A stretch of DNA of 64,000 nt from Paralcaligenes sp. KSB-10. Its GTDB lineage: Bacteria > Pseudomonadota > Gammaproteobacteria > Burkholderiales > Burkholderiaceae_B. The notes below the pieces were generated by a model, which saw only the letters and a list, made by a program, of their open reading frames with translations, was not told the origin of the DNA and did no database searches. This document shows positions 19,335 through 28,058 of this stretch, piece by piece; the stretch's first letter is position 1; the number at the start of each line of letters is the position of its first letter. The translations under genes were made by a program, and so were the position numbers. The stretch spans positions 4,030,001 through 4,094,000 of the forward strand of contig NZ_CP089848.1 of the NCBI RefSeq assembly GCF_021266465.1, in the 5' to 3' direction.

Positions 19335-19705
19335 ATTGCGAGGGTGTGTCGTATTTCGACGCTATTGGGACTAAAGCCGGCGTCGGGCCGCGCGAAATCC
19401 ACTTTCACACGACATGTGCTGTGTATTACCGGCGTGCCCCTCATGAAGAGTAGGCATAGTCCATCTCCAGGTACTGTGGTGCGCTTAGCCGGCTCGGGCG
19501 CCCATCCTCGTCGGGCGATATCGCTCAGTTTTCGCACTTGGACTACAGTCAGGTAAGCCGGGCTGGATATGAACTTTCTCAAAAAGGCTTGGTCACATAT
19601 ACCGCCGACAAGAAAGACAGACGCAAGTCCTTCTTGCATCTGAGCGCGGAGGGCGGGCGGGTGCTTGCCGCGGGACTTTCGGGCACTGCGGAAGCAGATG
19701 GGTAG
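19326..19705 (+). pseudogene. decayed MarR-family regulator gene
   Basis: From 19460 to the TAG at 19703-19705 one frame encodes a recognisable MarR winged-helix half: SGDIAQFSHLDYSQVSRAGY (recognition helix) and then LSQKGLVTYTADKKDRRKSF (the D-x-x-D-R-R wing). This frame has an in-frame stop just upstream (19457-19459) and no start codon. A different frame, open from 19326, reads FTRHVLCITGVPLMKSR, which resembles the segment before the HTH. The simplest reading is one MarR gene broken by a frameshift around 19455-19470 and missing its N-terminal dimerisation helices. It lies immediately behind the tRNA terminator. Confidence 0.6.
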
Positions 19706-19798
19706 CGAAACGGCGCTGCCTTTAACCTATGTCTAGCCTAAGTTTAGAGTGTCAGACTTCGTGTCGAGCTTCCAAAATGGAAATTAAATGGAGTCGAT

Positions 19799-20557
19799 GT
19801 GAACAATTCAACTGCACACGCTTTGAGCAAGGTCCCGGAGGTCACTTTGATCTTCTGGATTATAAAAATCGCCGCTACCACGCTGGGTGAAACGGGTGGT
19901 GATTCGGTGACCATGTCCATGAATCTTGGATACCTTGTCGGGACGGCAATTTTTGCGGTAATTTTCCTGATTGCCGTGGCCGCTCAAGTCAATGCAAAGC
20001 GCTTTCATCCGTTTCTTTATTGGGCCACGATTATTGCAACGACGACAGTGGGGACCACCTTGGCCGATTTTGCGGATCGTTCCCTTGGAATTGGATATGC
20101 GGGGGGATCGTCCTTGCTGTTTATCCTGCTGATGGCGTCACTATTTATTTGGCATCGGTCGCTTGGGACTGTATCGGTCGAGGCCGTCAGCTCTCCAAAA
20201 GCAGAGATGTTTTATTGGGTGACGGTCATGTTTTCCCAGACTCTGGGGACTGCGCTAGGCGACTGGACCGCCGACACCGCCGGGCTGGGCTACGAAGGAG
20301 GTGCCTTGGTATTTAGCGCCTTGTTGGCACTGATTGCTGTGGCGTACTACCGGACCAGGATATCTCGCACCGCGCTGTTCTGGGCGGCATTCATCCTTAC
20401 TCGCCCACTTGGAGCGGTGGTTGGCGATTTTCTTGATAAACCGCTCAGCGCCGGTGGCCTGGCGTTGAGCCGTTATTCCGCTTCGGCTGCTCTTTTTGCT
20501 TTTATGCTGACCTGCATTTTATTTTTCAGGCAAAGGGCGGCGGCACGGGCTCATTGA
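19799..20557 (+). CDS. DUF347 / COG4705 membrane protein
   Basis: 252 residues with about eight hydrophobic segments. The chain is built from repeats of one unit: VTLIFWIIKIAATTLGETGGDSV, then YWATIIATTTVGTTLADFADRSLG, FYWVTVMFSQTLGTALGDWTADTAG and FWAAFILTRPLGAVVGDFLDKP. Each places a T-x-G-x-x-x-x-D-x motif at the end of a helix, which is characteristic of the DUF347 family. Function is unassigned; conserved acids inside membrane repeats suggest ion or small-solute handling, but that is inference. The start is GTG at 19799 with GGAG eight bases upstream; the nearby ATG is out of frame. Confidence 0.78.
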   Translation: MNNSTAHALSKVPEVTLIFWIIKIAATTLGETGGDSVTMSMNLGYLVGTAIFAVIFLIAVAAQVNAKRFHPFLYWATIIATTTVGTTLADFADRSLGIGYAGGSSLLFILLMASLFIWHRSLGTVSVEAVSSPKAEMFYWVTVMFSQTLGTALGDWTADTAGLGYEGGALVFSALLALIAVAYYRTRISRTALFWAAFILTRPLGAVVGDFLDKPLSAGGLALSRYSASAALFAFMLTCILFFRQRAAARAH

Positions 20558-20694
20558 AGTGCAGTGTGTGGCCTGCTCGCTTGTTGACACAAGGAATCGA
20601 AGAACGAGCTCCGGCCGCCTGGAGAGGTTGCACCGATGCTAAACTGCGCCTTTTCCGCAGCCTTGGCATGCGTCATTCCGACTAGGCAAGTGAT

Positions 20695-21405
20695 TTGACC
20701 GAATTCCAGATTGCGCTGGTAGCGCTTACCGTGTTTGTCGCGGCCCTGACCCAGGGCACTACCAGCATGGGTTTTGCATTGATTTCCGCACCGGTGATTG
20801 CGTTCGTTGAGCCAGGCCTGCTGCCGGTCTGGCTGTTGATCATGATGGTGCCTTTGAATATTTATGTGGTGCTGCGCGAGCGGCACGCCATCGACTATCA
20901 CGCTACGCAATGGATCTCGCTGGGACGCATTCTGGGCACATTCGGCGGTGTTTGGATTCTTGTCGCCATTCCCCTGGCATGGTTAAGCACGCTGATCGGA
21001 ATCGCTATTGTTCTTGCGTCGCTGGCGTCGTTCCTGATTCCTGCCTTCAATCCTGGTAAAAAGGCACTGGCAATCGCCGGGGCAATCACAGGTGTTGCGG
21101 AAACCGCTACGGGCATTGGCGGCCCGCCGTTGGCGATTGTGTGCCAGCATATGCCGGTAGCCACCTTGCGTGCGACGGTGGCACTGTGCTTCCTGATAGG
21201 GCAAATCGTATCGCTGGCAGTACTGGCCTTGAGTGGCCGCACGAGCCCGCATCAATTCATGTCGGCGCTGGTCATGATGCCGGCGCTACTGGCCGGCATG
21301 TGGGTGAGTCATTTGATCCATCATCGCGTCAACGCAAAAATCCTGCGCAAGGCGGTACTGATCTTTGCGCTGATATCGGGCGCCATTATTCTGCTGCGTG
21401 CGTAA
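20695..21405 (+). CDS. TauE/SafE family permease
   Basis: 236 residues with eight or so membrane segments and the internal pseudo-repeat of the TauE/SafE family: ALTQGTTSMGFALISAPVIAFVEPGLLP in the first half and GVAETATGIGGPPLAIVCQ in the second. Members export sulfite, sulfoacetate or other small organic anions across the inner membrane. The start is TTG at 20695; no ATG lies before the first helix. Neighbours give no clear substrate hint. Confidence 0.85.
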   Translation: MTEFQIALVALTVFVAALTQGTTSMGFALISAPVIAFVEPGLLPVWLLIMMVPLNIYVVLRERHAIDYHATQWISLGRILGTFGGVWILVAIPLAWLSTLIGIAIVLASLASFLIPAFNPGKKALAIAGAITGVAETATGIGGPPLAIVCQHMPVATLRATVALCFLIGQIVSLAVLALSGRTSPHQFMSALVMMPALLAGMWVSHLIHHRVNAKILRKAVLIFALISGAIILLRA

Positions 21406-21679
21406 GCGCCGATTTTCTTTTTGCAACACAGAAAGAAGCGACATGAAACAGCATGCAAGCAGATCGCCTGCCGTTACGGCCGCGCGAGAGGGCGCATCCA
21501 TGACTTCGAGTAGGGAACGTATTGCCGTCCTGTGTGGGCGTGCGGGGCTTGTTTGCGGGCCGGCATCGACGTTTTAGTCGGAGTCAATTTGACACGCGCT
21601 CTTACAGGAGCTGGCTGGTGCGGGTGGTATAAAAACTTCAAGAGTAGGTGCTTATGCCTAGAATCTTAAAGGAATAAAC
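21406..21679. other. intergenic stretch without a supported gene
   Basis: A 44-codon frame from 21443 to 21577 has an acceptable RBS (AGAAAGAAG) but no recognisable features and an Arg/Ser-rich composition, so I do not call it. The last 40 bases before 21680 hold the leader of the lipoprotein gene (AAAGGAA RBS at 21669-21675). Confidence 0.5.
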
Positions 21680-22108
21680 ATGAAAAATTACCATCTGGCT
21701 CGTATTACTGGTCTGGTGTTGTGTGCCGGGCTTGCCGCATGCTCTACGCCGCAAGAAGGAAAGAAAGCCAACGAATTGACGCAGAAAACGGTGGAGTATT
21801 CATGTTCCGCCCAGGCCCAGCAGGCGCTTAGCGTGCAATATACCTTCCAGGGCACTGACGCCGTGACGGCCAAGCTGATCTACAACAACCAGGCTATCGA
21901 CTTGACCCGCGACACCGGCAGCAAAACCGATATGGTCGGCATTGCCTTTACGGGCAGCGGCTATACCTGGACTACCGATAAATTCACGCTGGACACTGTC
22001 GGCCAGGCCAATGGCAATATGCTGACGCAACAAGGCGAGCAGGACGTCAACGGCAAGACTATGCCCGTGAACAATATATTGGCCAAATCCTGCAAGGTCA
22101 GACACTAG
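21680..22108 (+). CDS. MliC-like lipoprotein
   Basis: 142 residues. The signal peptide ends in a lipobox (C-A-G-L-A-A-C, about residue 20), followed by an S-T-P-Q-E-G-K tether. The mature part is a small beta-rich domain starting V-E-Y-S-C and ending L-A-K-S-C-K-V, with the Cys pair that closes the barrel in MliC/PliC proteins. G-S-G-Y-T-W and D-x-x-G-x-x-x-D-M-V-G motifs are compatible with that family. MliC inhibits C-type lysozyme; inhibitory function here is inferred from weak similarity, and a generic envelope lipoprotein is the alternative. Confidence 0.6.
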   Translation: MKNYHLARITGLVLCAGLAACSTPQEGKKANELTQKTVEYSCSAQAQQALSVQYTFQGTDAVTAKLIYNNQAIDLTRDTGSKTDMVGIAFTGSGYTWTTDKFTLDTVGQANGNMLTQQGEQDVNGKTMPVNNILAKSCKVRH

Positions 22109-22245
22109 CCCCAGGCTTCCCCATCGGGTGGCATGATGAGGTGTTTCATTAAGTTTCAGAAGCGTGAACGAAACGGCAGCCGCAAGGTCTTACTCTGAGG
22201 CATCGTGGGCGGTGCGTGAAGTTCCCTGGTTTTGGAGCCAATAGT

Positions 22246-23694
22246 ATGAATACCTTGTGCTTGCCGAAAGCCGTATTTGCCGGATGGGCGGCCTTGCATG
22301 CGCCGTGGCGCAAGCTGGCATCCATGGTAATGCTTGCGCTGACGATGCTTGCAACCATGTCCGCACTTGTTCCCGCGCGGGCGGATGAATTGCTCAGCCC
22401 CCCGCAACTGGAGCAACTGGTGGCGCCGGTGGCGTTGTATCCGGATTCGCTGCTGTCGCAAGTGCTGATGGCGTCAACCTATCCACTCGATGTCGTTGAA
22501 GCCCAGCGGTGGCGTGCGGCGCAACCCAAAAACATGTCCGATCAGCAGCTATCGGCGGCTGTGCAGGGCCAGCCATGGGATCCCAGCGTCAAGTCCCTGA
22601 CTGCCTTTCCCGATGTCCTGCTCATGATGAGCGACAAGATCGACTGGACGCAGCAGTTGGGTGATGCTTTTCTGGGCCAACAGCAAGACGTGATGGATGC
22701 GGTGCAGCGCTTGCGGGCGCGCGCCGAGGCGACCGGGCATCTGAGGTCGGGTAGCCGGCAGAGAGTTCTGGTCGGCGACGGCAGTCCGGCCATTATTCAG
22801 ATCGTGCCGGTCCAGCCCGATATCATTTATGTGCCTACTTACAATCCGCTCGTGGTGTACGGCCCGTGGCCATATCCAGCCTATCGGCCCATTTACTGGT
22901 ATCCACCGAACTATTATCCGGCCCCCGGAGTCTTTATTTCTTTTGGCGCCGGCCTGGTGGTGGGTAACGCCTTGTGGGGCCATGTCGATTGGCATCGCCG
23001 CGATGTAAATATCAACATCAATCGTTACAACTATTTTAATCACACTCATATTGTCAATAATCGCTGGGAGCACGATCCGCGGCATCGCCGGGGTGTGGAA
23101 TATCGTGATCCGGGGGCTCGCCAGCGATTTGGACAGAGCGGCCCTTCGGGGATGCGCGCCAGCGAGCGCGAGCAGTTTCGCAACCGCGCCGATACGGGGC
23201 GCAGGCAGCTGAACGATCCACATAATCGGCAGGATGCACAGCGTGCGATAGAACGCAGTCAAAATGGCGCTGCGCGGGGAAATGGCCTGGCAACGCCGAA
23301 TTTGTCGTCCCCTCAACGAGGCGATCGCAATAGCGGCGGTTTCGGAGGCAATGGACGCGATTTGCAGGCGCCCAATGCGCGCGGCCATCGGACTCCCTCC
23401 GGGGAGGCGCCCGCCAATATCAATCGCACGCGTCGGCCCGACGCGGGGCCTAACCATTCCGCCACGCCGTTTCGGAATATTTCACAGCCTCCGCCCGCCG
23501 CGCGCACTCGAGAAACGCCGCAACGGCCGCAGCAACAACAACGGCCGCAACAGCAGCAGCGCCCGCAACAGCAGCAGCGACCCCAGCAACAGCAGCGGCC
23601 GGCGGCGCAGCAGCGGGAAGAACGGCATTCCCAGGCTGGCGGCGAACGGCCGTCCAGGGGGCGAGGCGAGCATCGGGATGGCGATCGTCGCTGA
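22246..23694 (+). CDS. DUF3300 family secreted protein with Q-rich tail
   Basis: 482 residues. A long signal peptide or N-terminal anchor ends near SALVPARAD. The DUF3300 domain follows: LSPPQLEQLVAPVALYPDSLLSQVLMASTYPLDVVEAQRW, then LTAFPDVLLMMSDKIDWTQQLGDAFLGQQQDVMDAVQRLR and VVQP-like YVPTYNPLVVYGPWPYP. The C-terminal 200 residues are low-complexity, rich in R, N, Q and P, with RPQQQQ tandem repeats. It is probably periplasmic or exported; function is unknown. The ATG at 22246 has GGAG ten bases upstream; the GTG 30 bases earlier is less likely. Confidence 0.85.
   Translation: MNTLCLPKAVFAGWAALHAPWRKLASMVMLALTMLATMSALVPARADELLSPPQLEQLVAPVALYPDSLLSQVLMASTYPLDVVEAQRWRAAQPKNMSDQQLSAAVQGQPWDPSVKSLTAFPDVLLMMSDKIDWTQQLGDAFLGQQQDVMDAVQRLRARAEATGHLRSGSRQRVLVGDGSPAIIQIVPVQPDIIYVPTYNPLVVYGPWPYPAYRPIYWYPPNYYPAPGVFISFGAGLVVGNALWGHVDWHRRDVNININRYNYFNHTHIVNNRWEHDPRHRRGVEYRDPGARQRFGQSGPSGMRASEREQFRNRADTGRRQLNDPHNRQDAQRAIERSQNGAARGNGLATPNLSSPQRGDRNSGGFGGNGRDLQAPNARGHRTPSGEAPANINRTRRPDAGPNHSATPFRNISQPPPAARTRETPQRPQQQQRPQQQQRPQQQQRPQQQQRPAAQQREERHSQAGGERPSRGRGEHRDGDRR
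23524..23613 (+). repeat. 18-bp in-frame tandem repeat (RPQQQQ units)
   Basis: Four consecutive 18-base units encode RPQQQQ (23524-23595), with a fifth, diverged unit encoding RPAAQQ. Synonymous CAA/CAG and CGG/CGC/CGA differences between units show they are not very recent copies. Unit number probably varies between strains by slippage. Confidence 0.8.
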
Positions 23695-23701
23695 TCGGCG
23701 T

Positions 23702-24823
23702 TCAGCGCCTGTCGCTGCGGCAGGCCAGGGCGGCCATTGCCAGGCAGGCCGCCGCCGCTCCGTACAGAACAAGGGAAGGCGTGACGGGCAGCAGGAAGCC
23801 TGCCAGGATGGGCCCTACACCGGCACCTATATCGCGCCAGATCGAGCGGGCAGCCAGGGCATGCACTCTTTGCGGGCCCGGGTACCGATGAGCAACAATA
23901 GGCGCAATCAGGGGTAGTTGCAGTGCGCGCAGGATAACCACCGCGGCCGCGCAGACCCATAGCCAGCCGGCGCCGAAGCCCACCAATGCAATCGCTGTCA
24001 TCAGCGACAGCATGATCAGCATGTGTTCGGGGCCGTACTTCTCGGCCACTTGACCTCCCACCGGGCTGAGCAGAATTTCCGCCAGATAACGCAAGGCCAA
24101 TAGCAGGCCGGCAATCAATACCGCTCCGGTAGGCGCGATGCTTTGCCCCAGAAATGAAAGCCCGACAATGAAAAGGCCGTCCAGGACCAGGCCTTCGACG
24201 AAGGACCAAATGTCCAGGCTGCCGGGCAGTTTGAAGCGGCGACCTTGCGGCCTGACATGGCCCTGGCCCGCGGGGAGCTTCAATGCCAGCGGGATCGAAC
24301 ACAGTGCGATCAATGCCAGCACCAGGAAGAACGGCCGCGGGGAAAACTGTTCGGCGAAAAAAGCGGAGAGCGGCAGCGCCAGCATGGGCCCCAGGGCAAT
24401 CAGGGCGCGCGATTGGCCGGTTCTGCGCGAGGCTCCGGCCAGATCGGCCGTTGCGAGCGCCTGCGTGGAAAGGTTCAAGGCCGCGTAGGAAAGCCCCCAC
24501 AGCAATCGTACTATGACGAGGGCCCAGAAGCCTGAAAAAAACGAGTAGCCCAGGGCGCAAATCGATGCAATGACCGCGGCGATGGTACATGCGGCGCGGT
24601 CGCCATGCTTGGCATAAAGTCTGGCCACTGTGCTGTAGCCCGCTATCCGAATCAGCCGATTGGCTGCCAGCAGCATGCCGGCCTCGGCCAGGCTTATACC
24701 GAATTGCGACGCATAAATTGGCAACACCAGATAAAGAACGGTATCGGCAGGTAGCGACATGCCCAGCACCAGGGCCGCATTTCGGGAGTTTCTGTCGGTT
24801 GATTGCGTGGGGTCGCCACTCAT
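23702..24823 (-). CDS. MFS transporter
   Basis: 373 residues with about 12 hydrophobic segments. It starts SGDPTQSTDRNSRNAALVLGMSLPADTVLYLVLPIYASQFG and has a motif-A-like loop after TM2 (RLIRIAGYSTVARLYAKHGDR), with its counterpart GGQVAEKYGPEHML in the second half. Substrate is unknown. It lies 105 bases downstream of the oxygenase ferredoxin on the same strand, so it may import or export the aromatic substrate of that system, but the gap leaves co-transcription open. The ATG at 24823 is preferred over the in-frame ATG 48 bases upstream. Confidence 0.82.
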   Translation of the reverse strand: MSGDPTQSTDRNSRNAALVLGMSLPADTVLYLVLPIYASQFGISLAEAGMLLAANRLIRIAGYSTVARLYAKHGDRAACTIAAVIASICALGYSFFSGFWALVIVRLLWGLSYAALNLSTQALATADLAGASRRTGQSRALIALGPMLALPLSAFFAEQFSPRPFFLVLALIALCSIPLALKLPAGQGHVRPQGRRFKLPGSLDIWSFVEGLVLDGLFIVGLSFLGQSIAPTGAVLIAGLLLALRYLAEILLSPVGGQVAEKYGPEHMLIMLSLMTAIALVGFGAGWLWVCAAAVVILRALQLPLIAPIVAHRYPGPQRVHALAARSIWRDIGAGVGPILAGFLLPVTPSLVLYGAAAACLAMAALACRSDRR

Positions 24824-24928
24824 GGATGTCCAGTGCTCACTGGCTGCCAAGTGTCGATGCCGGCCCGACAAGCATCTTTCTCGACGGCCAAACTGGACAT
24901 TCTACGATAGACCGGTTTCAGGCGGGCT

Positions 24929-25243
24929 CTAAGCCAGGTTCACCAGCACCTGGCCGTTTTCAACCCGTACCGGATAGCACTTGATATGCTGCGTGGCCGG
25001 TGCGCAAACGGCGTGCCCATTGCGTATATCGAATCGGCCCTGGTGCAGCGGGCATTCGATTTCGTGACCGTAAAGAAAGCCGTCGCATAATCGGGCATGG
25101 CCGTGCGTGCAGATATTGTCGGTGGCGAAATACTCGCCTTCGGCCTGATAGAGGGCGATTTCCCGCCCGTCCACATTTACGGCCACCACATCGTCGGCGG
25201 GCACTTCGGTCGCGGCGATGGCCGGGTTCCAGTTTTCGTCCAT
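24929..25243 (-). CDS. Rieske ferredoxin of a ring-hydroxylating oxygenase
   Basis: 104 residues. It carries a [2Fe-2S] Rieske cluster with ligands C45-x-H47 (in NICTHGHA) and C64-x-x-H67 (in ECPLHQGR), and has the size and all-beta pattern of naphthalene/biphenyl-dioxygenase-type ferredoxins. It passes electrons from a reductase to the oxygenase alpha subunit. It lies 7 bases after the beta-subunit gene. No ferredoxin reductase is encoded nearby. Confidence 0.93.
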   Translation of the reverse strand: MDENWNPAIAATEVPADDVVAVNVDGREIALYQAEGEYFATDNICTHGHARLCDGFLYGHEIECPLHQGRFDIRNGHAVCAPATQHIKCYPVRVENGQVLVNLA

Positions 25244-25250
25244 GAGGTTC

Positions 25251-25724
25251 TCAGATTGGATAGATCAGCGAATTCGGGATCATTTCGGTATCGAAGATGC
25301 AAAGGCGCGATTCGAACTTCAGGCCGTCGTTGCCGCGCTGGATAATATCGATGTAGCGGCCGACGTTGTACACAATCGAGACGCCGTCCGAGCGCGTGCG
25401 AAATACCGAGTAATTGGCTTCGGCCTCGATGCGGGAGTCGCTTGTCTTGCCGATTTTCGGCAAGCCGATCACATGGCGCTGGTAATAGGGTTCGTGAAAG
25501 ATGGTTTCCGTGGCCCCGTAGATGCGGTCCTTGAGCATGCCTTTGCTTTCGAAGGACAGCGTAGCCAATGGATAGCCCCGGTCGTAGTTTTCCCGGGGCT
25601 GTACCTTGTAGGTGCATTCCTCGGTAAAGAATTCCGGCCATTCGCTCCAGCGGTTATTGTCGAGCGCCGAGGCGTACTCGGCATAAAGCGATACGACCTC
25701 GTAGTAGGTGGGGAAGTCGATCAT
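25251..25724 (-). CDS. ring-hydroxylating oxygenase beta subunit
   Basis: 157 residues of the SnoaL-like/NTF2 beta-subunit fold: YYEVVSLYAEYASALDNNRWSEWPEFFTEECTYKVQPRENYD at the start, then SFESKGMLKDRIYGATETIFHEPYYQRHVIG and a strand-rich C terminus. The beta subunit holds the alpha3beta3 complex together and has no metal centre. The start codon sits one base past the alpha stop (TGA-A-ATG), so the two are translationally coupled and equimolar. Confidence 0.93.
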   Translation of the reverse strand: MIDFPTYYEVVSLYAEYASALDNNRWSEWPEFFTEECTYKVQPRENYDRGYPLATLSFESKGMLKDRIYGATETIFHEPYYQRHVIGLPKIGKTSDSRIEAEANYSVFRTRSDGVSIVYNVGRYIDIIQRGNDGLKFESRLCIFDTEMIPNSLIYPI

Positions 25725-25725
25725 T

Positions 25726-26985
25726 TCAGCACTCCATCACTTTGCGCCAGTAGTCGTACATGCCGCGTATCAGGGTTTCGGTCACCATGTGGTCCGTGTT
25801 TTCAACTGTGCGGCCCCCCAGTTCGGCCAGCGTGCTGTGCGACGGCTTCTGCCTGAATCCTTCCTGGGAAAATTCGATTACCTCGCCGTCGTCGGCCGAT
25901 ACAAAGCCCCCGGGGCCGAACAGGTTGGCCTGGCGCAACCTGCGGCGCGTCATCTCGGCTGTATCTTCCTCGAAGCCGAAGTGCGTCCAGATGAAGTCGA
26001 AGGAGTCGGGGCCTGCGGGCTGAATGTGCCGGGTCGATACCGAATTTACCTGTTGCTGGATGATGACGCTGGGAAACAGGGTAAGCATGACAGCCGTGGG
26101 CCCTTTCCACCAGTCTTCCTGCACAACATCGAGCAGACGGTCGTCATGCAGGGTCATCTGCTCCTTGAAGCTGGACACGCCTGCCGTGACGGCTCCTTTG
26201 CCGCCCGTACCCCTGGTTGAAATCATGGCCGCGTGGCGGAATTTTTCATCCATTTTCAGCTCGGACTGGTTGTCGGCGCGCCACAGGCCGAAAGTTACGA
26301 ACCAGGTATGCAGCAGGCCGGGGTGGTAGGGGTCCTTGATGTTTTCCTGCATCAGTTTCCAGTTGCCCGGGATTCTTTGGCGGCTATAGCCCAGGATGGT
26401 CAGTTTGCGGCCGTCGAAAACCCGGTCGAAGTAGCCCAGTATGACGGGGCCCAGGTATTCTTCCAGCGATTCGACCGAGTGGTCGAAGGAGGCGAAGATC
26501 ACACCGTTGCGCAGCGCGACCTTGAGCCTGGTCAACCCGTGGTCGCGGGGATCGAAATCTGCCGGCATGCCGCCGTTGATCTTGCCGTTCTGTTTGACCC
26601 CGCGGCGAAAAGGCACCCCCAGCAGATTGCCTTTGAGGTCATAGTTCCATTGATGATAGGGGCAAGTGAAGTCCTGGCGATTGCCGGATTTTTCGCGGCA
26701 GAACTGCACGCCGCGGTGGGCGCAGACATTTTCGACGACCTGCACTTCCTGGTCATGGGCGCGCACGAGTATGACCGAGCGTTCGCCGATAGTGGTGCGC
26801 TTGAAGTCGCCCGGATTGGGGATTTCGGCCTCCAGGCCCACGTAGTTCCAGTGGGCGGTATAGAAGAAGCGCTCGAGTTCGCGTCGGTATAAGGCGTCGT
26901 CGGTATAGGCCCGGAACGGTATTCGGCTGGAGCCCTCTGTGCTCCAGCAAAGCTCAGGACTGGCTGCGTCGGGAAGTGAGTGCAT
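25726..26985 (-). CDS. ring-hydroxylating oxygenase alpha subunit
   Basis: 419 residues. The N-terminal Rieske domain binds [2Fe-2S] through C88-x-H90 (VCAHRG) and C108-x-x-H111 (CPYHQW). The C-terminal catalytic domain has the mononuclear iron site D218-P-Y-H221-x4-H226 (KDPYHPGLLH). Size and motif spacing place it near the salicylate 5-hydroxylase / anthranilate 1,2-dioxygenase class (NagG, AndAc), so the substrate is probably an aromatic carboxylate; this is inference. The ATG at 26985 has GGAG six bases upstream. A frame extending 5' from there runs through the divergent LysR gene and is a shadow. Confidence 0.92.
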   Translation of the reverse strand: MHSLPDAASPELCWSTEGSSRIPFRAYTDDALYRRELERFFYTAHWNYVGLEAEIPNPGDFKRTTIGERSVILVRAHDQEVQVVENVCAHRGVQFCREKSGNRQDFTCPYHQWNYDLKGNLLGVPFRRGVKQNGKINGGMPADFDPRDHGLTRLKVALRNGVIFASFDHSVESLEEYLGPVILGYFDRVFDGRKLTILGYSRQRIPGNWKLMQENIKDPYHPGLLHTWFVTFGLWRADNQSELKMDEKFRHAAMISTRGTGGKGAVTAGVSSFKEQMTLHDDRLLDVVQEDWWKGPTAVMLTLFPSVIIQQQVNSVSTRHIQPAGPDSFDFIWTHFGFEEDTAEMTRRRLRQANLFGPGGFVSADDGEVIEFSQEGFRQKPSHSTLAELGGRTVENTDHMVTETLIRGMYDYWRKVMEC

Positions 26986-27069
26986 TGTGGTCTCCGGCAT
27001 CGTTGTGCTTGTTTGGGAAATAATGCACCATTCGAATCTATTTATAAATAGAATTACGTAAATAATATC

Positions 27070-27086
27070 TATCACTATTAGTGATA
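27070..27086. promoter_or_regulatory. LysR operator with ATC-N9-GAT core
   Basis: TATCACTA-T-TAGTGATA is a perfect 8-bp inverted repeat around one base, lying between the divergent oxygenase and LysR starts (10 bases before the LysR ATG). It contains the NodD/NahR-type box ATC-N9-GAT. The site is placed to let the regulator control both directions and repress itself. Confidence 0.7.
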
Positions 27087-27096
27087 ATATAAAATC

Positions 27097-28005
27097 ATGG
27101 AACTCAAGGACATAGACCTGAATTTGCTGCTTGTCTTCAACGAGCTGCAGCGTTTGCGCAGTGTTTCGCAGGCGGCTCAGGCACTGGGCCTGTCGCAGTC
27201 GGCAATCAGCAATGCGCTGAACCGATTGCGCAAGACGATGGGCGATGAATTGTTTGTTCGGGTGTCGCGGGGCATGGCGCCCACGCCCTTTGCCAGCGAG
27301 CTGGCCGAACCCGTTGCCCAGGCGCTCGGCACAATCTATTCGTCCCTTAATACATCGCCTGTGTTCCAGCCTGGAACCAGTACGCGCAATTTCACCATTG
27401 CCATGTCCGATATCGGCGAAATCTATTTTCTCCCCGAACTGATGCGGCGATTGGCAAAAGCGGCGCCTGGTGTGTCCATCAGTACGGTGCGGGATACCAC
27501 GACCAGTTTGCGCAATGAAATGGAGAACGGGCAGGTGGATCTGGCGATCGGTTTTTTGCCTGATCTGAACCGCGGCTTTTTTCAGCAAAGGCTGTTCCGC
27601 CAGCGCTATGTGTGCGTATTTCGCCGCGGCCACCGGCTGGCCACGAACGGCGTTAGCCTGAAAGCGTTCAAGGCCGCCAGGCGTGTGATGATTGTGGCGG
27701 CCGGGACCGGGCACGGCATGGTCGACCAGGCCATACAGCGGGCAGGCCTGGTCGATGACGTGCGTTTGCGCGTACCGCATTTCGTGGCTGTGGGACACAT
27801 ATTGCAAAGCACCGACATGATTGCGGTGGTGCCTCAAGCCTACGCCGAAAGCACGCTCAAGCCTTTCGATCTGATGTTTGCGCCGTGTCCGATCAAGATT
27901 CCCGACATCGTCATCAATGTGCTGTGGCACGGCAAGAATCACCGCGAGCCGGGCAATCAGTGGCTGCGCCAATTGATATTCGAAACATTTTCCTTCGGGC
28001 CCTAA
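27097..28005 (+). CDS. LysR-family regulator, NahR/NodD-like
   Basis: 302 residues. The N-terminal winged HTH reads MELKDIDLNLLLVFNELQRLRSVSQAAQALGLSQSAISNALNRLRKTMGDELFVRVSRGM, the form typical of NahR/NodD-type regulators. The effector domain spans residues 90-300 (FTIAMSDIGEIYFLPELMRRL onward). It is divergent from the ring-hydroxylating oxygenase genes and most likely activates them when an aromatic acid is bound. The operator at 27070-27086 supports this. Confidence 0.9.
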   Translation: MELKDIDLNLLLVFNELQRLRSVSQAAQALGLSQSAISNALNRLRKTMGDELFVRVSRGMAPTPFASELAEPVAQALGTIYSSLNTSPVFQPGTSTRNFTIAMSDIGEIYFLPELMRRLAKAAPGVSISTVRDTTTSLRNEMENGQVDLAIGFLPDLNRGFFQQRLFRQRYVCVFRRGHRLATNGVSLKAFKAARRVMIVAAGTGHGMVDQAIQRAGLVDDVRLRVPHFVAVGHILQSTDMIAVVPQAYAESTLKPFDLMFAPCPIKIPDIVINVLWHGKNHREPGNQWLRQLIFETFSFGP

Positions 28006-28058
28006 GCAGGCCCGCGGGCCGGATGGGCTTTGCCCTGGCCTGCGTCATTTGTTTGCGA

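Noticed and set aside
19316-19639. 107-codon minus-strand frame behind the tRNA
   Set aside because: It runs through the terminator and is antisense to a readable MarR winged-helix segment.
23524-23613. Regular repeats that could suggest a CRISPR-like array
   Set aside because: The units are 18 bp, in frame, without spacers, and encode RPQQQQ inside the DUF3300 protein.
25726-27972. 748-codon frame on the minus strand
   Set aside because: Only the part from 26985 down is the oxygenase alpha subunit; the 5' third is antisense to the well-supported LysR gene and has no family character.
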